NCBI RefSeq assembly: GCF_007830155.1 | Contig: NZ_VLKY01000005.1 | Coordinates: 289,096 to 353,095, forward strand | From: Pseudomonas duriflava | GTDB lineage: Bacteria > Pseudomonadota > Gammaproteobacteria > Pseudomonadales > Pseudomonadaceae | Direction of reading: 5' to 3' | DNA length: 64,000 nt | Part shown: positions 8,319-16,706 of the stretch, piece after piece | Numbering within the stretch: position 1 is the stretch's first letter | Layout: every line of letters begins with the position of its first letter | The notes under the pieces: generated by a model | What the model was told of the DNA's origin: nothing | Database searches by the model: none | The model's input: only the letters and a program-made list of their open reading frames with translations | Made by a program: the position numbers and the translations under genes

Positions 8319-10223
8319 TCATGATGCAGACTGAATGACAGCCGGCTCTTCGCCCCGATACAACGCGTCGACCAAGCCAGCCCGCCGTTGCAAGACAGCA
8401 CGCTGATTGATCGATCCCTTGTCCGTGATTTCACCACGATCAATGGAAGGCGGCTCGGTCAGCAGGCAGGCCCATTCCAGGCGGCTAGCATTGCCGGTCG
8501 CCTCGCTATTGATCGTAATAAGCAACTGGGAGAACCAGTCGCGAACGGCCGGAGCCGCTAGGGTTTGCTCAGGCGTTGCGTCATCACCCAGACCGGCCAG
8601 AGCGCGGCACTCCGGCAGCCGCGGAAAGATCAGCAGGCCCAGGTATTCACGGTCCGGCCCGACCGGAACCACGTCCTGCACATAAGGCGAACCGGCCAAT
8701 ACGATGCGGGTGCGCAAGGGGCCAACACTGACGAATACGCCAGACGATAGCTTGAAGTCCTCGGCAATGCGCCCATCGAACATAAAGCCCAGCTGTGGCT
8801 GCTTAGGGTCCGCCAGTTTCAACGCATCGCCGGTGCAATAAAAACCTTCGCTATCAAACGCTTCGGCATTTTGCTCCGGGGATCGCCAGTAGCCGGGCAT
8901 TACATGCGGCCCCCGAAAGCGGGCCTCAAGCTTGCCATCCACGGGCACCAGTTTCACTTCGCACCCCGGCGCCGGCAGGCCAACATACCCCGCCATGGAA
9001 AGCGGCCCGGTGGTAAAGGTGCAGGACGGCGCCGTCTCGGTCATGCCGAGGCCGGCCATCATGCGAATGCGTTCGCCGCACTGCTGCTCGGCAACCCGGT
9101 CCAGGCGGTCCCAGACGCTTTGGGATAAACCGGCCGCCGCAAAGAAGAACAGCTTTATCCTGGCAAAGAATCGCTCGCGCAAAGCAGCGTCTTTTTCCAG
9201 AGCGGTCGCCAGCTCTTCCCAGCCTTTGGGTACGGTCAAGTAAGCGGTAGGAGAAATCTCCCGTAGGTTGCGCAGGGTTTCGGCTATACCTTGCGGGGTC
9301 GGCTTCCCCTCATCCAGATAGAAGCTGCCGCCGTTGTAAAGCACGATACCGACGTTATGGCTGCCGCCGAACGTATGGTTCCAGGGTAGCCAGTCGACCA
9401 GTACCGGTGGTTCCTCACCAAAGGTAGGAAAGGTCTGCAACAACATTTGCTGATTGGCGCAGAGCATGCGCTGCGTAGTAACCACGGCTTTGGGCAACTT
9501 GGTCGAGCCCGAGGTAAACAGGAATTTGGCAATGCTGTCCGGCCCGGTGCTGGCAAAGGCGGCTTCGGCTTCGGGACCGCCGGGTGTAGCGAGCAGGCTG
9601 TCAAAGGACAGGCAGAGCCGTCCTGGAACCTGCCCGCGGGTCAGAACGACCGGGATTTCCGTCGGGATACGCGCCTCGATGGCGCGCCGGTAGAGATCGC
9701 CGTCACAGGCGAAGACTAGGCCCGGATCCAGCAGATCGACGATGTGCTTGAGCTTAGCCAAATCCTGGGACAACAGCGAATAGGCGGGCGAGACCGGGCA
9801 GAACGGAATGCCGGCGTACATGGCGCCCAGGCACATCTGCAAGTGTTCCAGATCGTTGCCGGACAGAATAATCAGCGGGCGTTCAGCTGAAAGACCAAAT
9901 CCCAGCAAGGACTGTGCAATGGCACGAACACGCTGAAGCATGTCGGCATAGGTGATCCTACGCCAGTCTCCCCCATTTTCACGCGCAGCAACAAAGGTGT
10001 GCTCCGGCCGTACCCGAGCCCAATGCACGAGCCGGTCAAGCAGCCGCCGGGGTAGCGGCGCCAGTGGCTCCAGGGCGCGCATACGCAAAATACCATTGGC
10101 TTCGTACTGAACTTCGACGTCAGGATGACCGATCGAGACAGGACGGTATCGGGGTGCAGGTGCTGCCTCGTCACTGGACACCCTTGTCCGGGGATCGATC
10201 CGCAGCTCGGATTCGCAATTCAC
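8319..10223 (-). CDS. fcs: Feruloyl-CoA (hydroxycinnamate-CoA) synthetase
   Basis: A 634-residue acyl-adenylate-forming ligase that activates ferulate, caffeate or p-coumarate to the CoA thioester using ATP. The AMP-binding signature TSGSTKLPK is at residues 237-245. Other core motifs are visible, such as MMAGLGMTETAPSCT and FYCTGDALKL. Translation probably begins at GTG (complement of 10221-10223), preceded by AGGAGG eight bases upstream. It follows vdh in the order ech-vdh-fcs and precedes the second DUF3237 gene. The length and the unusual start MNCESELRID match the feruloyl-CoA synthetase subfamily rather than short 4-coumarate ligases. Confidence 0.92.
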   Translation of the reverse strand: MNCESELRIDPRTRVSSDEAAPAPRYRPVSIGHPDVEVQYEANGILRMRALEPLAPLPRRLLDRLVHWARVRPEHTFVAARENGGDWRRITYADMLQRVRAIAQSLLGFGLSAERPLIILSGNDLEHLQMCLGAMYAGIPFCPVSPAYSLLSQDLAKLKHIVDLLDPGLVFACDGDLYRRAIEARIPTEIPVVLTRGQVPGRLCLSFDSLLATPGGPEAEAAFASTGPDSIAKFLFTSGSTKLPKAVVTTQRMLCANQQMLLQTFPTFGEEPPVLVDWLPWNHTFGGSHNVGIVLYNGGSFYLDEGKPTPQGIAETLRNLREISPTAYLTVPKGWEELATALEKDAALRERFFARIKLFFFAAAGLSQSVWDRLDRVAEQQCGERIRMMAGLGMTETAPSCTFTTGPLSMAGYVGLPAPGCEVKLVPVDGKLEARFRGPHVMPGYWRSPEQNAEAFDSEGFYCTGDALKLADPKQPQLGFMFDGRIAEDFKLSSGVFVSVGPLRTRIVLAGSPYVQDVVPVGPDREYLGLLIFPRLPECRALAGLGDDATPEQTLAAPAVRDWFSQLLITINSEATGNASRLEWACLLTEPPSIDRGEITDKGSINQRAVLQRRAGLVDALYRGEEPAVIQSAS

Positions 10224-10364
10224 GTCGCGTACCTCCTGTTAGGCATGCGTAGCCCTTAGTCGCACAGACAGCACGACCGCCGAGGCCCTCACGCATGGCC
10301 AGCCCGTTTGGTCCGGGCCGGTATTGTCATTGTTGTCGTCAGGAATAGCGTTTAAGTCGGACTT

Positions 10365-11816
10365 CTAAATCGGATAGTGCCGAGGAGTGGTCTGCAGGGT
10401 AATCCAGCGCAGCTGCGTGAAATGCTCGATCGACGCTGAGGAGCCAAAGCTGCCATAGCCGCTGCCCTTGACACCGCCGAAGGGCATTTGCGCTTCGTCG
10501 TGCACGGTCGGGCCGTTGATATGGCAGATACCGGACTCGATCCGCTGGGCCAGCCCAAGCGCGCGGTTTACGTCACGGCTGAACACGGCGGCCGACAGAC
10601 CATACTCGGAGTCGTTTGCTACTCGCAGCGCCTCCTCGTCATCCTTTACACGAATGACCGACACCAGCGGCCCAAAGGATTCTTCGCGGTAGAGCCGCAT
10701 CGCAGGTGTTACACCGTCGATTACCGTCGCCTGCATCAGACACCCCTCGATCTGGCCGCCCGCTGCCAGCCGTGCGCCCTGGGTCAGCGCATCATCCATC
10801 AGGGCCTGCAAACGTTCACCCGGGGCGCGGTCAATCAAGGCACCCAATACCGACGTGCTGACTTGTGGATCGCCCGCCAGCAGTGTCTTGGCCTTATCAG
10901 CCAGCTTGCTGACAAAGGTATCGGCCACTGACTCGTGCACGATCAGCCGCTCCGTGGACATGCAAATCTGGCCCTGATTGAAGAAGGCACCAAAGGCCGC
11001 AGCCTCGACGGCAGCGTCCAGGTCAGCATCGTCCAATACCAGCAGTGGCGCTTTGCCGCCCAGCTCTAGAACGGCGGGCGTGAGATGCCGCGCGGCCATC
11101 TCACCGATGATTTTGCCAACACGGGTCGACCCGGTGAAATTGACGCGGCGCACGGCAGGGTTGGCAATCAGGCGCTCCACAATGGCCGGAGCGTCTTCCG
11201 GTGCGTTGTGAATCACGTTAACGACTCCATCGCCCAAGCCGGCTTCCTGAAGCACTTCGCCGATCAGGCTGTGCACGGCCGGGCAAAGCTCGGAGGCCTT
11301 TAGCACCACGGTATTGCCACAAGCGAGCGGCATGGCAATGGCGCGCGTTGCCAGAATGACAGGTGCATTCCATGGCGCGATGCCAACCACGACGCCGCAG
11401 GGCTGGCGCACCGCCATGGCCATCGAGCCAGGCAGATCGGAAGGAATGATCTGGCCGGTGATCTGGGTCGTCATGCATGCCGCTTCACGCAGGATGCCGG
11501 CAGCTAGATGCACGTTGAAACCGTACCAGTTCGGCATGGCGCCGGTTTCCACTTGCCCCGCTGCAATAAACTGCTCGGCGCGGCCGGCCATGAGATCGGC
11601 CGCCTTCAGCAACCGGGTACGTCGCTCATTCGGCCCCAGGGCAGCCCAGGCAGGAAAGGCGGCGTGAGCCGCAGCAACGGCGGCATCCGCATCCTCCAGG
11701 CTGGCCGCGGCGGCGCGGGTCACCGGTTGTTCGGTGAGCGGGTTGCGCCGCTCAAAACTCTGGCCGTCAGAGGCTTGCAGCGTCTGACCGCCAATCAACA
11801 AAGGCACTTCATGCAT
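10365..11816 (-). CDS. vdh: Vanillin dehydrogenase
   Basis: A 483-residue NAD-dependent aldehyde dehydrogenase. The catalytic cysteine is C285 (NQGQICMSTER), the general base is E251 (LELGGK), and the Rossmann-like FTGSTRVG loop is at 227-234. It oxidises vanillin or 4-hydroxybenzaldehyde, released by Ech, to vanillate or 4-hydroxybenzoate. It is 71 bases downstream of ech, with a GAGGAT ribosome site. A short A-rich run (ACAAGAAC) precedes that site. No vanillate demethylase genes are in the window, so the next step must be encoded elsewhere. Confidence 0.91.
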   Translation of the reverse strand: MHEVPLLIGGQTLQASDGQSFERRNPLTEQPVTRAAAASLEDADAAVAAAHAAFPAWAALGPNERRTRLLKAADLMAGRAEQFIAAGQVETGAMPNWYGFNVHLAAGILREAACMTTQITGQIIPSDLPGSMAMAVRQPCGVVVGIAPWNAPVILATRAIAMPLACGNTVVLKASELCPAVHSLIGEVLQEAGLGDGVVNVIHNAPEDAPAIVERLIANPAVRRVNFTGSTRVGKIIGEMAARHLTPAVLELGGKAPLLVLDDADLDAAVEAAAFGAFFNQGQICMSTERLIVHESVADTFVSKLADKAKTLLAGDPQVSTSVLGALIDRAPGERLQALMDDALTQGARLAAGGQIEGCLMQATVIDGVTPAMRLYREESFGPLVSVIRVKDDEEALRVANDSEYGLSAAVFSRDVNRALGLAQRIESGICHINGPTVHDEAQMPFGGVKGSGYGSFGSSASIEHFTQLRWITLQTTPRHYPI

Positions 11817-11887
11817 GATGCGATCCTCGTTCTTGTACTTATCAAGGTCTGCACAGGCACCGCTTCCGGTGCCCTTGAAGTATCTGC

Positions 11888-12718
11888 TTAACGACGGTAG
11901 GTCTGAAGCCCCGGCTTGATGCTCTTCTCATCCAGGAATTGCTTCATGCCCTGTTCACGGCCGCGCTCGGGATCACGCAGTTGCGACTGATCCAGCTTGG
12001 CATACAGGTAGTCCTCGTTCTGCTCCCAGTTCAGCTCGCGGCAGCGCTTGAAGCCAATCTTGGCAGCCCGTAGTACAACCGGGTTCTTTTCCAGCAACTC
12101 ACGCGCCAGGGCAATGGTTTCTTCACGCAGCTGGGCCAGCGGTACACTCTTGTTCACGAGCCCCATCTGTGCGGCTTTGACGCCGTCAAAGGTACGGCCG
12201 GTCATGATGTAGTAAAGCGACTCACGGTGGCCTACGGTATCAGCCATCGCCTTACTCACCAGGTTGCCGGGCGGAATACCCCAGTTCACTTCAGAAAGGC
12301 CAAAGGTCGCCTCGTCCGCCGCAATGGCCAGGTCACAGGCCACCAGCGGGCTGAAGCCGCCGCCAAAGCACCAGCCGTTGACCATGGCGATGGTAGGCTT
12401 GCTGTACATGCGCAGGAGCTTCCACTGCCATTCGGACGCTTCGCGGCGAATCTTTTCCTGCAGGATTTCAGGGCCGGCATCCACCTCGCGGAAGTATTCC
12501 TTAAGGTCCATCCCTGCGGTCCAGGCCTCGCCGGCGCCGGTCAGCACTACGACGCCAGCCTCCGGGTCCTGCTCCAGCGTTTCCAGGATGTCGCGCATTT
12601 CACGGTTCAGCGTAGGGCTCATTGCATTACGCTTTTCCGGGCGATTGAGGGTGACCCAAGCAATACCCTCTTCGACCTTTACGTCTACCGTTGTCCAACG
12701 ACCTTCATAGCTGTTCAT
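11888..12718 (-). CDS. ech: Hydroxycinnamoyl-CoA hydratase-lyase (feruloyl-CoA hydratase/vanillin synthase)
   Basis: A 276-residue crotonase-fold enzyme that hydrates feruloyl-CoA and cleaves it to vanillin and acetyl-CoA. All four active-site positions reported for the Pseudomonas enzyme are present at the same numbering: Y75, S123, E143 and Y239. The oxyanion-hole glycines are in GWCFGGGFS. It is the first gene of the ech-vdh-fcs transcription unit. The 179 bases upstream carry two inverted repeats that are good operator candidates. The leader just before the ribosome site is rich in CA (ACAAGAAACACAAC), a feature of Crc/Hfq control. Confidence 0.95.
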   Translation of the reverse strand: MNSYEGRWTTVDVKVEEGIAWVTLNRPEKRNAMSPTLNREMRDILETLEQDPEAGVVVLTGAGEAWTAGMDLKEYFREVDAGPEILQEKIRREASEWQWKLLRMYSKPTIAMVNGWCFGGGFSPLVACDLAIAADEATFGLSEVNWGIPPGNLVSKAMADTVGHRESLYYIMTGRTFDGVKAAQMGLVNKSVPLAQLREETIALARELLEKNPVVLRAAKIGFKRCRELNWEQNEDYLYAKLDQSQLRDPERGREQGMKQFLDEKSIKPGLQTYRR

Positions 12719-12766
12719 AACAGGACCCTTATGTTGTGTTTCTTGTGAAGCTAACGCTAAAGCAGG

Positions 12767-12793
12767 AAAATAGTTATGTCAATTAACTATTTT
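12767..12793. promoter_or_regulatory. Inverted repeat upstream of ech, candidate MarR operator
   Basis: A perfect dyad: AAAATAGTTA (12767-12776), a 7-base spacer, then TAACTATTTT (12784-12793). It ends 49 bases upstream of the ech start, where a promoter would be expected. The size and A/T-rich symmetry fit MarR-family operators. A single matching half (TTAACTATTT) recurs at 16531-16540 upstream of the porin gene. Binding by the regulator at 2982-3458 is inferred. Confidence 0.6.
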
Positions 12794-12826
12794 TAGAAAT
12801 CTCTATCTGCTTTCACTTTAGCCCCA

Positions 12827-12856
12827 GAAGACATAAGTCTTACGTCTTATGTCTTC
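12827..12856. promoter_or_regulatory. Second inverted repeat upstream of ech
   Basis: Perfect 11-base arms GAAGACATAAG (12827-12837) and CTTATGTCTTC (12846-12856) with an 8-base spacer. It lies 41 bases downstream of the DUF3237 stop on the same strand. No U-run follows on either strand, so it is not a classical terminator. It could be an operator for ech or a hairpin protecting the 3' end of the upstream message. Confidence 0.45.
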
Positions 12857-12897
12857 ACTGTAAAAGTTAATAATTACAATTTTTCGATACATCCACT

Positions 12898-13461
12898 CTA
12901 CTTGAGCAGGTAGGCGTCATATACCACGGCCTTGCCCAAGCGCATGGCACTGCCCACGCCTATGGCACGGTTAAGCCAAGCATATTTCTCGGAACTTGTC
13001 TCAAACGTCATCGTGACCTTGAAAAAGTATTTGGTTGGATCGACCGGTTTGCCAGCAGCCACGTCCTTCATTACCTCCGGCGGGCCATAGCGATACCCCT
13101 TGGTTTGCAGGTAGACGAGTTCACCGTCATCGGTCTGGAGCAGATAGCGCGTGTCGATAATGGCTAAACCGTCTTCCGTAACTACCTGCCAGTCGGCACC
13201 ATTGTTCAAAATCGTGCCTTTAAACGTTGGCCCTTCGAAGCGCCCGCCTGTGATCGGGATAATTCTTCGAGTACCCAATGGGCTGGTCTTGCCCAGCTCC
13301 CAGACAGGAGCAACCAAATCCACCTCAAAACGGGCCAGTCGCTCCACCTGTAGCGGCGGTGGATCATAGGGCACCGTCTCGCGCGCGTCCTCAGCGCTTG
13401 CGCCCCCCATCATCAGCGCTCCGAACCCTAGCAACACAACAGATGCGATACGTTTGAACAT
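12898..13461 (-). CDS. Exported DUF3237 (UPF0311) protein, copy 1
   Basis: A 187-residue protein with an N-terminal signal peptide (MFKRIASVVLLGFGALMMGG, cleavage near ASA) and a DUF3237 domain: TRRIIPITGGRFEGPTFKG, then ILNNGADWQ, a DTRYLLQTDDGELVYL strand and YAWLNRAIGVG. It starts ten bases after the MFS transporter stop with a GGAGAAAG ribosome site, so the two are coupled. It is clearly homologous to the protein at 7765-8286 but diverged from it. No enzyme activity is known for the family. The location implies a periplasmic partner of hydroxycinnamate uptake or of ester cleavage; this is inference. Confidence 0.8.
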   Translation of the reverse strand: MFKRIASVVLLGFGALMMGGASAEDARETVPYDPPPLQVERLARFEVDLVAPVWELGKTSPLGTRRIIPITGGRFEGPTFKGTILNNGADWQVVTEDGLAIIDTRYLLQTDDGELVYLQTKGYRYGPPEVMKDVAAGKPVDPTKYFFKVTMTFETSSEKYAWLNRAIGVGSAMRLGKAVVYDAYLLK

Positions 13462-13471
13462 ATCTTTCTCC

Positions 13472-14710
13472 TTAGTGTGCCGGCTCGCCCGCCATCACCG
13501 TGCCCGCTGGCTGCTTGCCCGCCTGCCGATTCAGCAGACAAAGCACGGAAACCGCTGCGATAACCACGCCGGGCGACGTTGCAGCAACCAGCGTAGACGC
13601 TGCGCCTCCCATGGCCAGTATCTGCCCGGCCAGAAGCGGGCCTGCCATGGCGCCCAACCGCCCTACTGCTACAGCTGAACCTACGCCCGTAGCTCGAATC
13701 ACGGTGGGATAAACCTGTGGCGCTAGCGCATACAGCACCAGTTGTCCGCCCACGACAAAGAGTCCGGCCACAAACCCTGCCACAATGACCCCGACAAAGC
13801 TGGTTGATAGCCCCAGACCGGCAAGCCCCGCCAGGATGCCGGCATAGATCGACACCACAACGAATTTCGGACGCCACCGATCCATCAGCAGACCGAATAA
13901 CACCGAGCCGATGCCGCCGCCGATGTTGAACAGGATCTGTACCGTTACGGCCTGACTCCGGGTAAAGCCTTGTCCGACCAGCAGCGAGGGCAGCCAGTTG
14001 AGCAACATGTACATTACGGTGAGCGTAAAAAAGTAGCTGAGCCAGAGCATTAGGGTAGTCGAGGCCCGGACCTGACGGAACAGACCGTCCCATGTCCCGA
14101 CGGCACGCGCCGTCTTTTGCCGATTAAGGCCGAGCTGAGCCGTTTCCACCAGATAGACAGCCAGCAACGGCGCTACCAGTAAGGGCGCGATACCGCCCAC
14201 ATAAAAGACCGTCCGCCAGCCCAGGCCGGTATCCAGCAGCCCTACGACAGCAGCCAGCGCACCTCCCAGCGGCACCCCGCAATACATCAGACTGACTGCC
14301 GTATTACGTGCGCGCTCACCGGCCGACTCGGACGACAGCGCGATCAGGTTTGGTAGCGCACCGCCCAGGCCTATGCCCGTCATAAAGCGCGCCACCAGCA
14401 GGCTAGACATGTCCCAGACATGGGCGCTGGCTAGCGAAAACACGCCGAACAGGATGACCGAAGCGATTAGTACTTTCTTACGCCCAATCCGATCGGAAAA
14501 CCATCCTCCCAGAAAGGCACCGGGCAATAACCCTAGAATACTGGCGCTAAATACAAGTCCCATTTGCCCTGGTTCGAACCCGAACGCTGCCGCCATGCTG
14601 GGCGCCGCGATTCCCATCGCCTGTAGATCCATGCCTTCCAGCAACGCGACGATAAAGCACAGGCCAATCGTCAACCGTGTCCGCTTTTCGGCCGTTCCAA
14701 GCGTATTCAT
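13472..14710 (-). CDS. MFS aromatic acid transporter (AAHS type), probably for hydroxycinnamates
   Basis: A 412-residue permease with about 12 hydrophobic segments. Helix 1 carries the charged motif EGMDLQAMGIAAP, typical of aromatic acid:proton symporters such as PcaK, VanK and BenK. The cytoplasmic loop GGWFSDRIGRKK is the MFS signature between helices 2 and 3. It lies between the outer-membrane porin gene (52 bases upstream) and a DUF3237 gene (10 bases downstream), ahead of ech-vdh-fcs. The likely cargo is ferulate, p-coumarate or caffeate; the sequence alone does not fix it. Confidence 0.85.
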   Translation of the reverse strand: MNTLGTAEKRTRLTIGLCFIVALLEGMDLQAMGIAAPSMAAAFGFEPGQMGLVFSASILGLLPGAFLGGWFSDRIGRKKVLIASVILFGVFSLASAHVWDMSSLLVARFMTGIGLGGALPNLIALSSESAGERARNTAVSLMYCGVPLGGALAAVVGLLDTGLGWRTVFYVGGIAPLLVAPLLAVYLVETAQLGLNRQKTARAVGTWDGLFRQVRASTTLMLWLSYFFTLTVMYMLLNWLPSLLVGQGFTRSQAVTVQILFNIGGGIGSVLFGLLMDRWRPKFVVVSIYAGILAGLAGLGLSTSFVGVIVAGFVAGLFVVGGQLVLYALAPQVYPTVIRATGVGSAVAVGRLGAMAGPLLAGQILAMGGAASTLVAATSPGVVIAAVSVLCLLNRQAGKQPAGTVMAGEPAH

Positions 14711-14761
14711 AACGAAACCTCGCTAGTTATAGGACCGCCAAGAAAAGGCGGCCGGTTAATG

Positions 14762-16225
14762 TCAGAAGCGAAACGTGGTACTGACCATTCCAAAATGCGT
14801 ATCCGAACCATCAGCTTGGCGAATCGCCTTGCCTGCCTGGAAATAGCTGTACTCCAGGTCCACTGTCAGGTTTGAGGTAGGCATCCAGCGCAAATTGTTA
14901 CGAAACAGGTTGCCGGTCTTCGAAGAGGAGCTGTTTGGTGTCCCCGGCACAAAGCTCATGCCTGGCATGTATACGCCGTCATTGGTACTCTCGCGCCATA
15001 CTGCGAACACCCCTGACTCCAACTGCAGGTAGGAACGCGGCGCGAAGGTCACCAGCGGACCGATCAAATAGATATTTGAAAGCGTGGTCAGCCCTGAATC
15101 GCCGTAGAAACCGTTCTTGGGAAACAGCGGGTCGAAGGTGCCGACCTTATCATCGCCAAAGCGGTCATCCCCGCTGGCCGCATCGAACCGTACGGCCAGC
15201 CGGGGCTTCCAGGGATGCGAGAAGGTATAGCCCGTCTCACTGCTTATCCCCCACGCCTGGATGCTGGCGTCCTCAAGGTGACCCCCTTGATAGGCGAAAT
15301 CCCAGGTCCAGTCCCAGCCCGCTTGCTTGCCAAACAGCCGCACACCACCGGTATAGCGTTTTTCACTACCGCTAAGTCCCGCCAGGGTGCGCTCGTCGGT
15401 TTCCAAATCAAAACCATAGACGTCAAGCATGAGGGCCGATGTTTTCGGCAACGTGCCGTATAGTCCATAAAACTTCACATTATTGTTTGAACCGTCATCA
15501 AAGCTGTCTTCGCTCGTGGTAACAGGCCGCAAGGCGAAAGCGTCAAGCTTGTAACCACTGGCCCCGCTATAGCTCAATCGCACCCCATCGAAATTCAATC
15601 GAATATTTCGGGCATCGCGGTAGGTGACGAAGGCCTGGTTGCCGTAGGCCAGTTCCTGTCGACCCACGCGGGTCATCAGTTTGCCGCCTAGCATCTCGCT
15701 GTTCACATCAATGAAAGCCTGATGCAGCTCCGTACGACTCTCGTCATAGGGCCCGTAAAGCGCTTTATTCCACATCTGGGTATTTTCCAGCTGGACGAAG
15801 GCCCGGACCCTGTCATCAAACAAATGCAAGTCCCCATGCACCTGGAGACGCTGTTGGATATAGGAGTCCTTGTTGACGCCTCGCAAGCCAAAGACCGGAT
15901 TATTAAAGGTGTCCGCCCGATAACGCATCTCTGCACCAAACTGCACCCAGGCAGACTCGGAAAGACGTTGGTAACGGAACGGATCGAAAACGTCTGTGCG
16001 CTTGGACGCATCGTCCAGAAAGCGATAGTCCTCAGCCCAGCGCGGCGGCCCTGGTGGCAGCGGACGGGAATTTTCAAGTGAGTTGGGCGGTGTTGTAGGC
16101 CGCGTTTGCTCCAAGGTCGTAGAGGGTGCGGCCTGGGCAATACCTGCTGCCGTCAGCATTAGTAACGTCGTAGCAAAACACACCGGTGCCAGTGCTCCAG
16201 CACCATAGGGGAACGATGAATACAT
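14762..16225 (-). CDS. Outer-membrane beta-barrel porin, alginate-export (AlgE-like) family
   Basis: A 487-residue protein with a signal peptide (hydrophobic stretch about residues 15-33, ending GIAQA) and a proline-rich linker. A long beta-barrel domain follows (from about residue 70), with alternating aromatic strands and a C-terminal aromatic FRF. Motifs such as ELHQAFIDV and RVGRQELAYGNQAFV fit the alginate-export porin family. It heads the porin-MFS-DUF3237 group and probably lets phenolic acids or small oligosaccharides cross the outer membrane. Its leader carries AACAACAA directly before the AGGAAT ribosome site, the pattern bound by Hfq with Crc. It is not likely to export alginate here, as no alg genes are near. 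Confidence 0.8.
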   Translation of the reverse strand: MYSSFPYGAGALAPVCFATTLLMLTAAGIAQAAPSTTLEQTRPTTPPNSLENSRPLPPGPPRWAEDYRFLDDASKRTDVFDPFRYQRLSESAWVQFGAEMRYRADTFNNPVFGLRGVNKDSYIQQRLQVHGDLHLFDDRVRAFVQLENTQMWNKALYGPYDESRTELHQAFIDVNSEMLGGKLMTRVGRQELAYGNQAFVTYRDARNIRLNFDGVRLSYSGASGYKLDAFALRPVTTSEDSFDDGSNNNVKFYGLYGTLPKTSALMLDVYGFDLETDERTLAGLSGSEKRYTGGVRLFGKQAGWDWTWDFAYQGGHLEDASIQAWGISSETGYTFSHPWKPRLAVRFDAASGDDRFGDDKVGTFDPLFPKNGFYGDSGLTTLSNIYLIGPLVTFAPRSYLQLESGVFAVWRESTNDGVYMPGMSFVPGTPNSSSSKTGNLFRNNLRWMPTSNLTVDLEYSYFQAGKAIRQADGSDTHFGMVSTTFRF

Positions 16226-16238
16226 GACCGATTCCTGC

Positions 16239-16254
16239 TTTTTTGTTGTTGTAG
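16239..16254 (-). promoter_or_regulatory. CA motif (Crc/Hfq type) at the porin translation start
   Basis: On the message strand the leader reads CTACAACAACAAAAAA immediately upstream of the AGGAAT ribosome site of the porin gene. AANAANAA repeats in this position are the known targets of Hfq/Crc catabolite repression in Pseudomonas. Function here is inferred. Confidence 0.55.
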
Positions 16255-16427
16255 TTCAGTGTTACGGAGCGTGTATCAGCGCCTGGACGGCCAATATGCC
16301 CACGGCCCAGGGGACAGTTGGTAGGCGTATGACGAAAGGAAAAAGGAACTGCGCGAGTTATCAGGGGAGATAAGCATGATTGAGCCCTTTAATTGTTTTT
16401 ATTGTTAACTTTATTTCTGCTAGCCCA

Positions 16428-16451
16428 TAGGAGGTGATTAATCACTTCCTA
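16428..16451. promoter_or_regulatory. 24-base near-perfect palindrome upstream of the porin gene
   Basis: Arms TAGGAGGTGATT and AATCACTTCCTA meet with no spacer and differ at a single symmetric pair. It lies about 200 bases upstream of the porin start, in the 481-base gap 16226-16706. Its sequence is unlike the dyads upstream of ech, so a different regulator may bind. The gap otherwise contains A/T-rich DNA, one TTAACTATTT half site (16531-16540) and the hairpin after the lyase gene, but no gene. Confidence 0.45.
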
Positions 16452-16656
16452 CAGGATCATCGTGTTCTTTTGCTCTTTTCAACGTCAACAATTAAAAGGC
16501 ACATTGTTCGCTTATCGAACGTTATATCTATTAACTATTTAGACACCTAATAAATAGGATGCCAATACGCGGCACGGTCACTATGGCTGAGAAGCGATGC
16601 AGTGGGGTTTGTACAACAGATTGCCTGAGCACAGCAGAGGAAGGGCGAGAGCAACG

Positions 16657-16693
16657 CTTTACTCCCGAGAACTAATACATCTCGGGAGTAAAG
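16657..16693 (-). terminator. Hairpin after pectate lyase 1
   Basis: Perfect 14-base arms CTTTACTCCCGAGA and TCTCGGGAGTAAAG with a 9-base loop, starting 13 bases past the lyase stop. No long U-run follows, so termination may be weak, or the hairpin may protect the message. Confidence 0.55.
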
Positions 16694-16706
16694 AAAAAGA
16701 TAGAAA

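Noticed and set aside
8287..8322. Upstream start of the second DUF3237 gene overlapping the fcs stop
   Set aside because: The ATGA overlap is attractive, but the ribosome site and signal peptide both fit the start at 8286.
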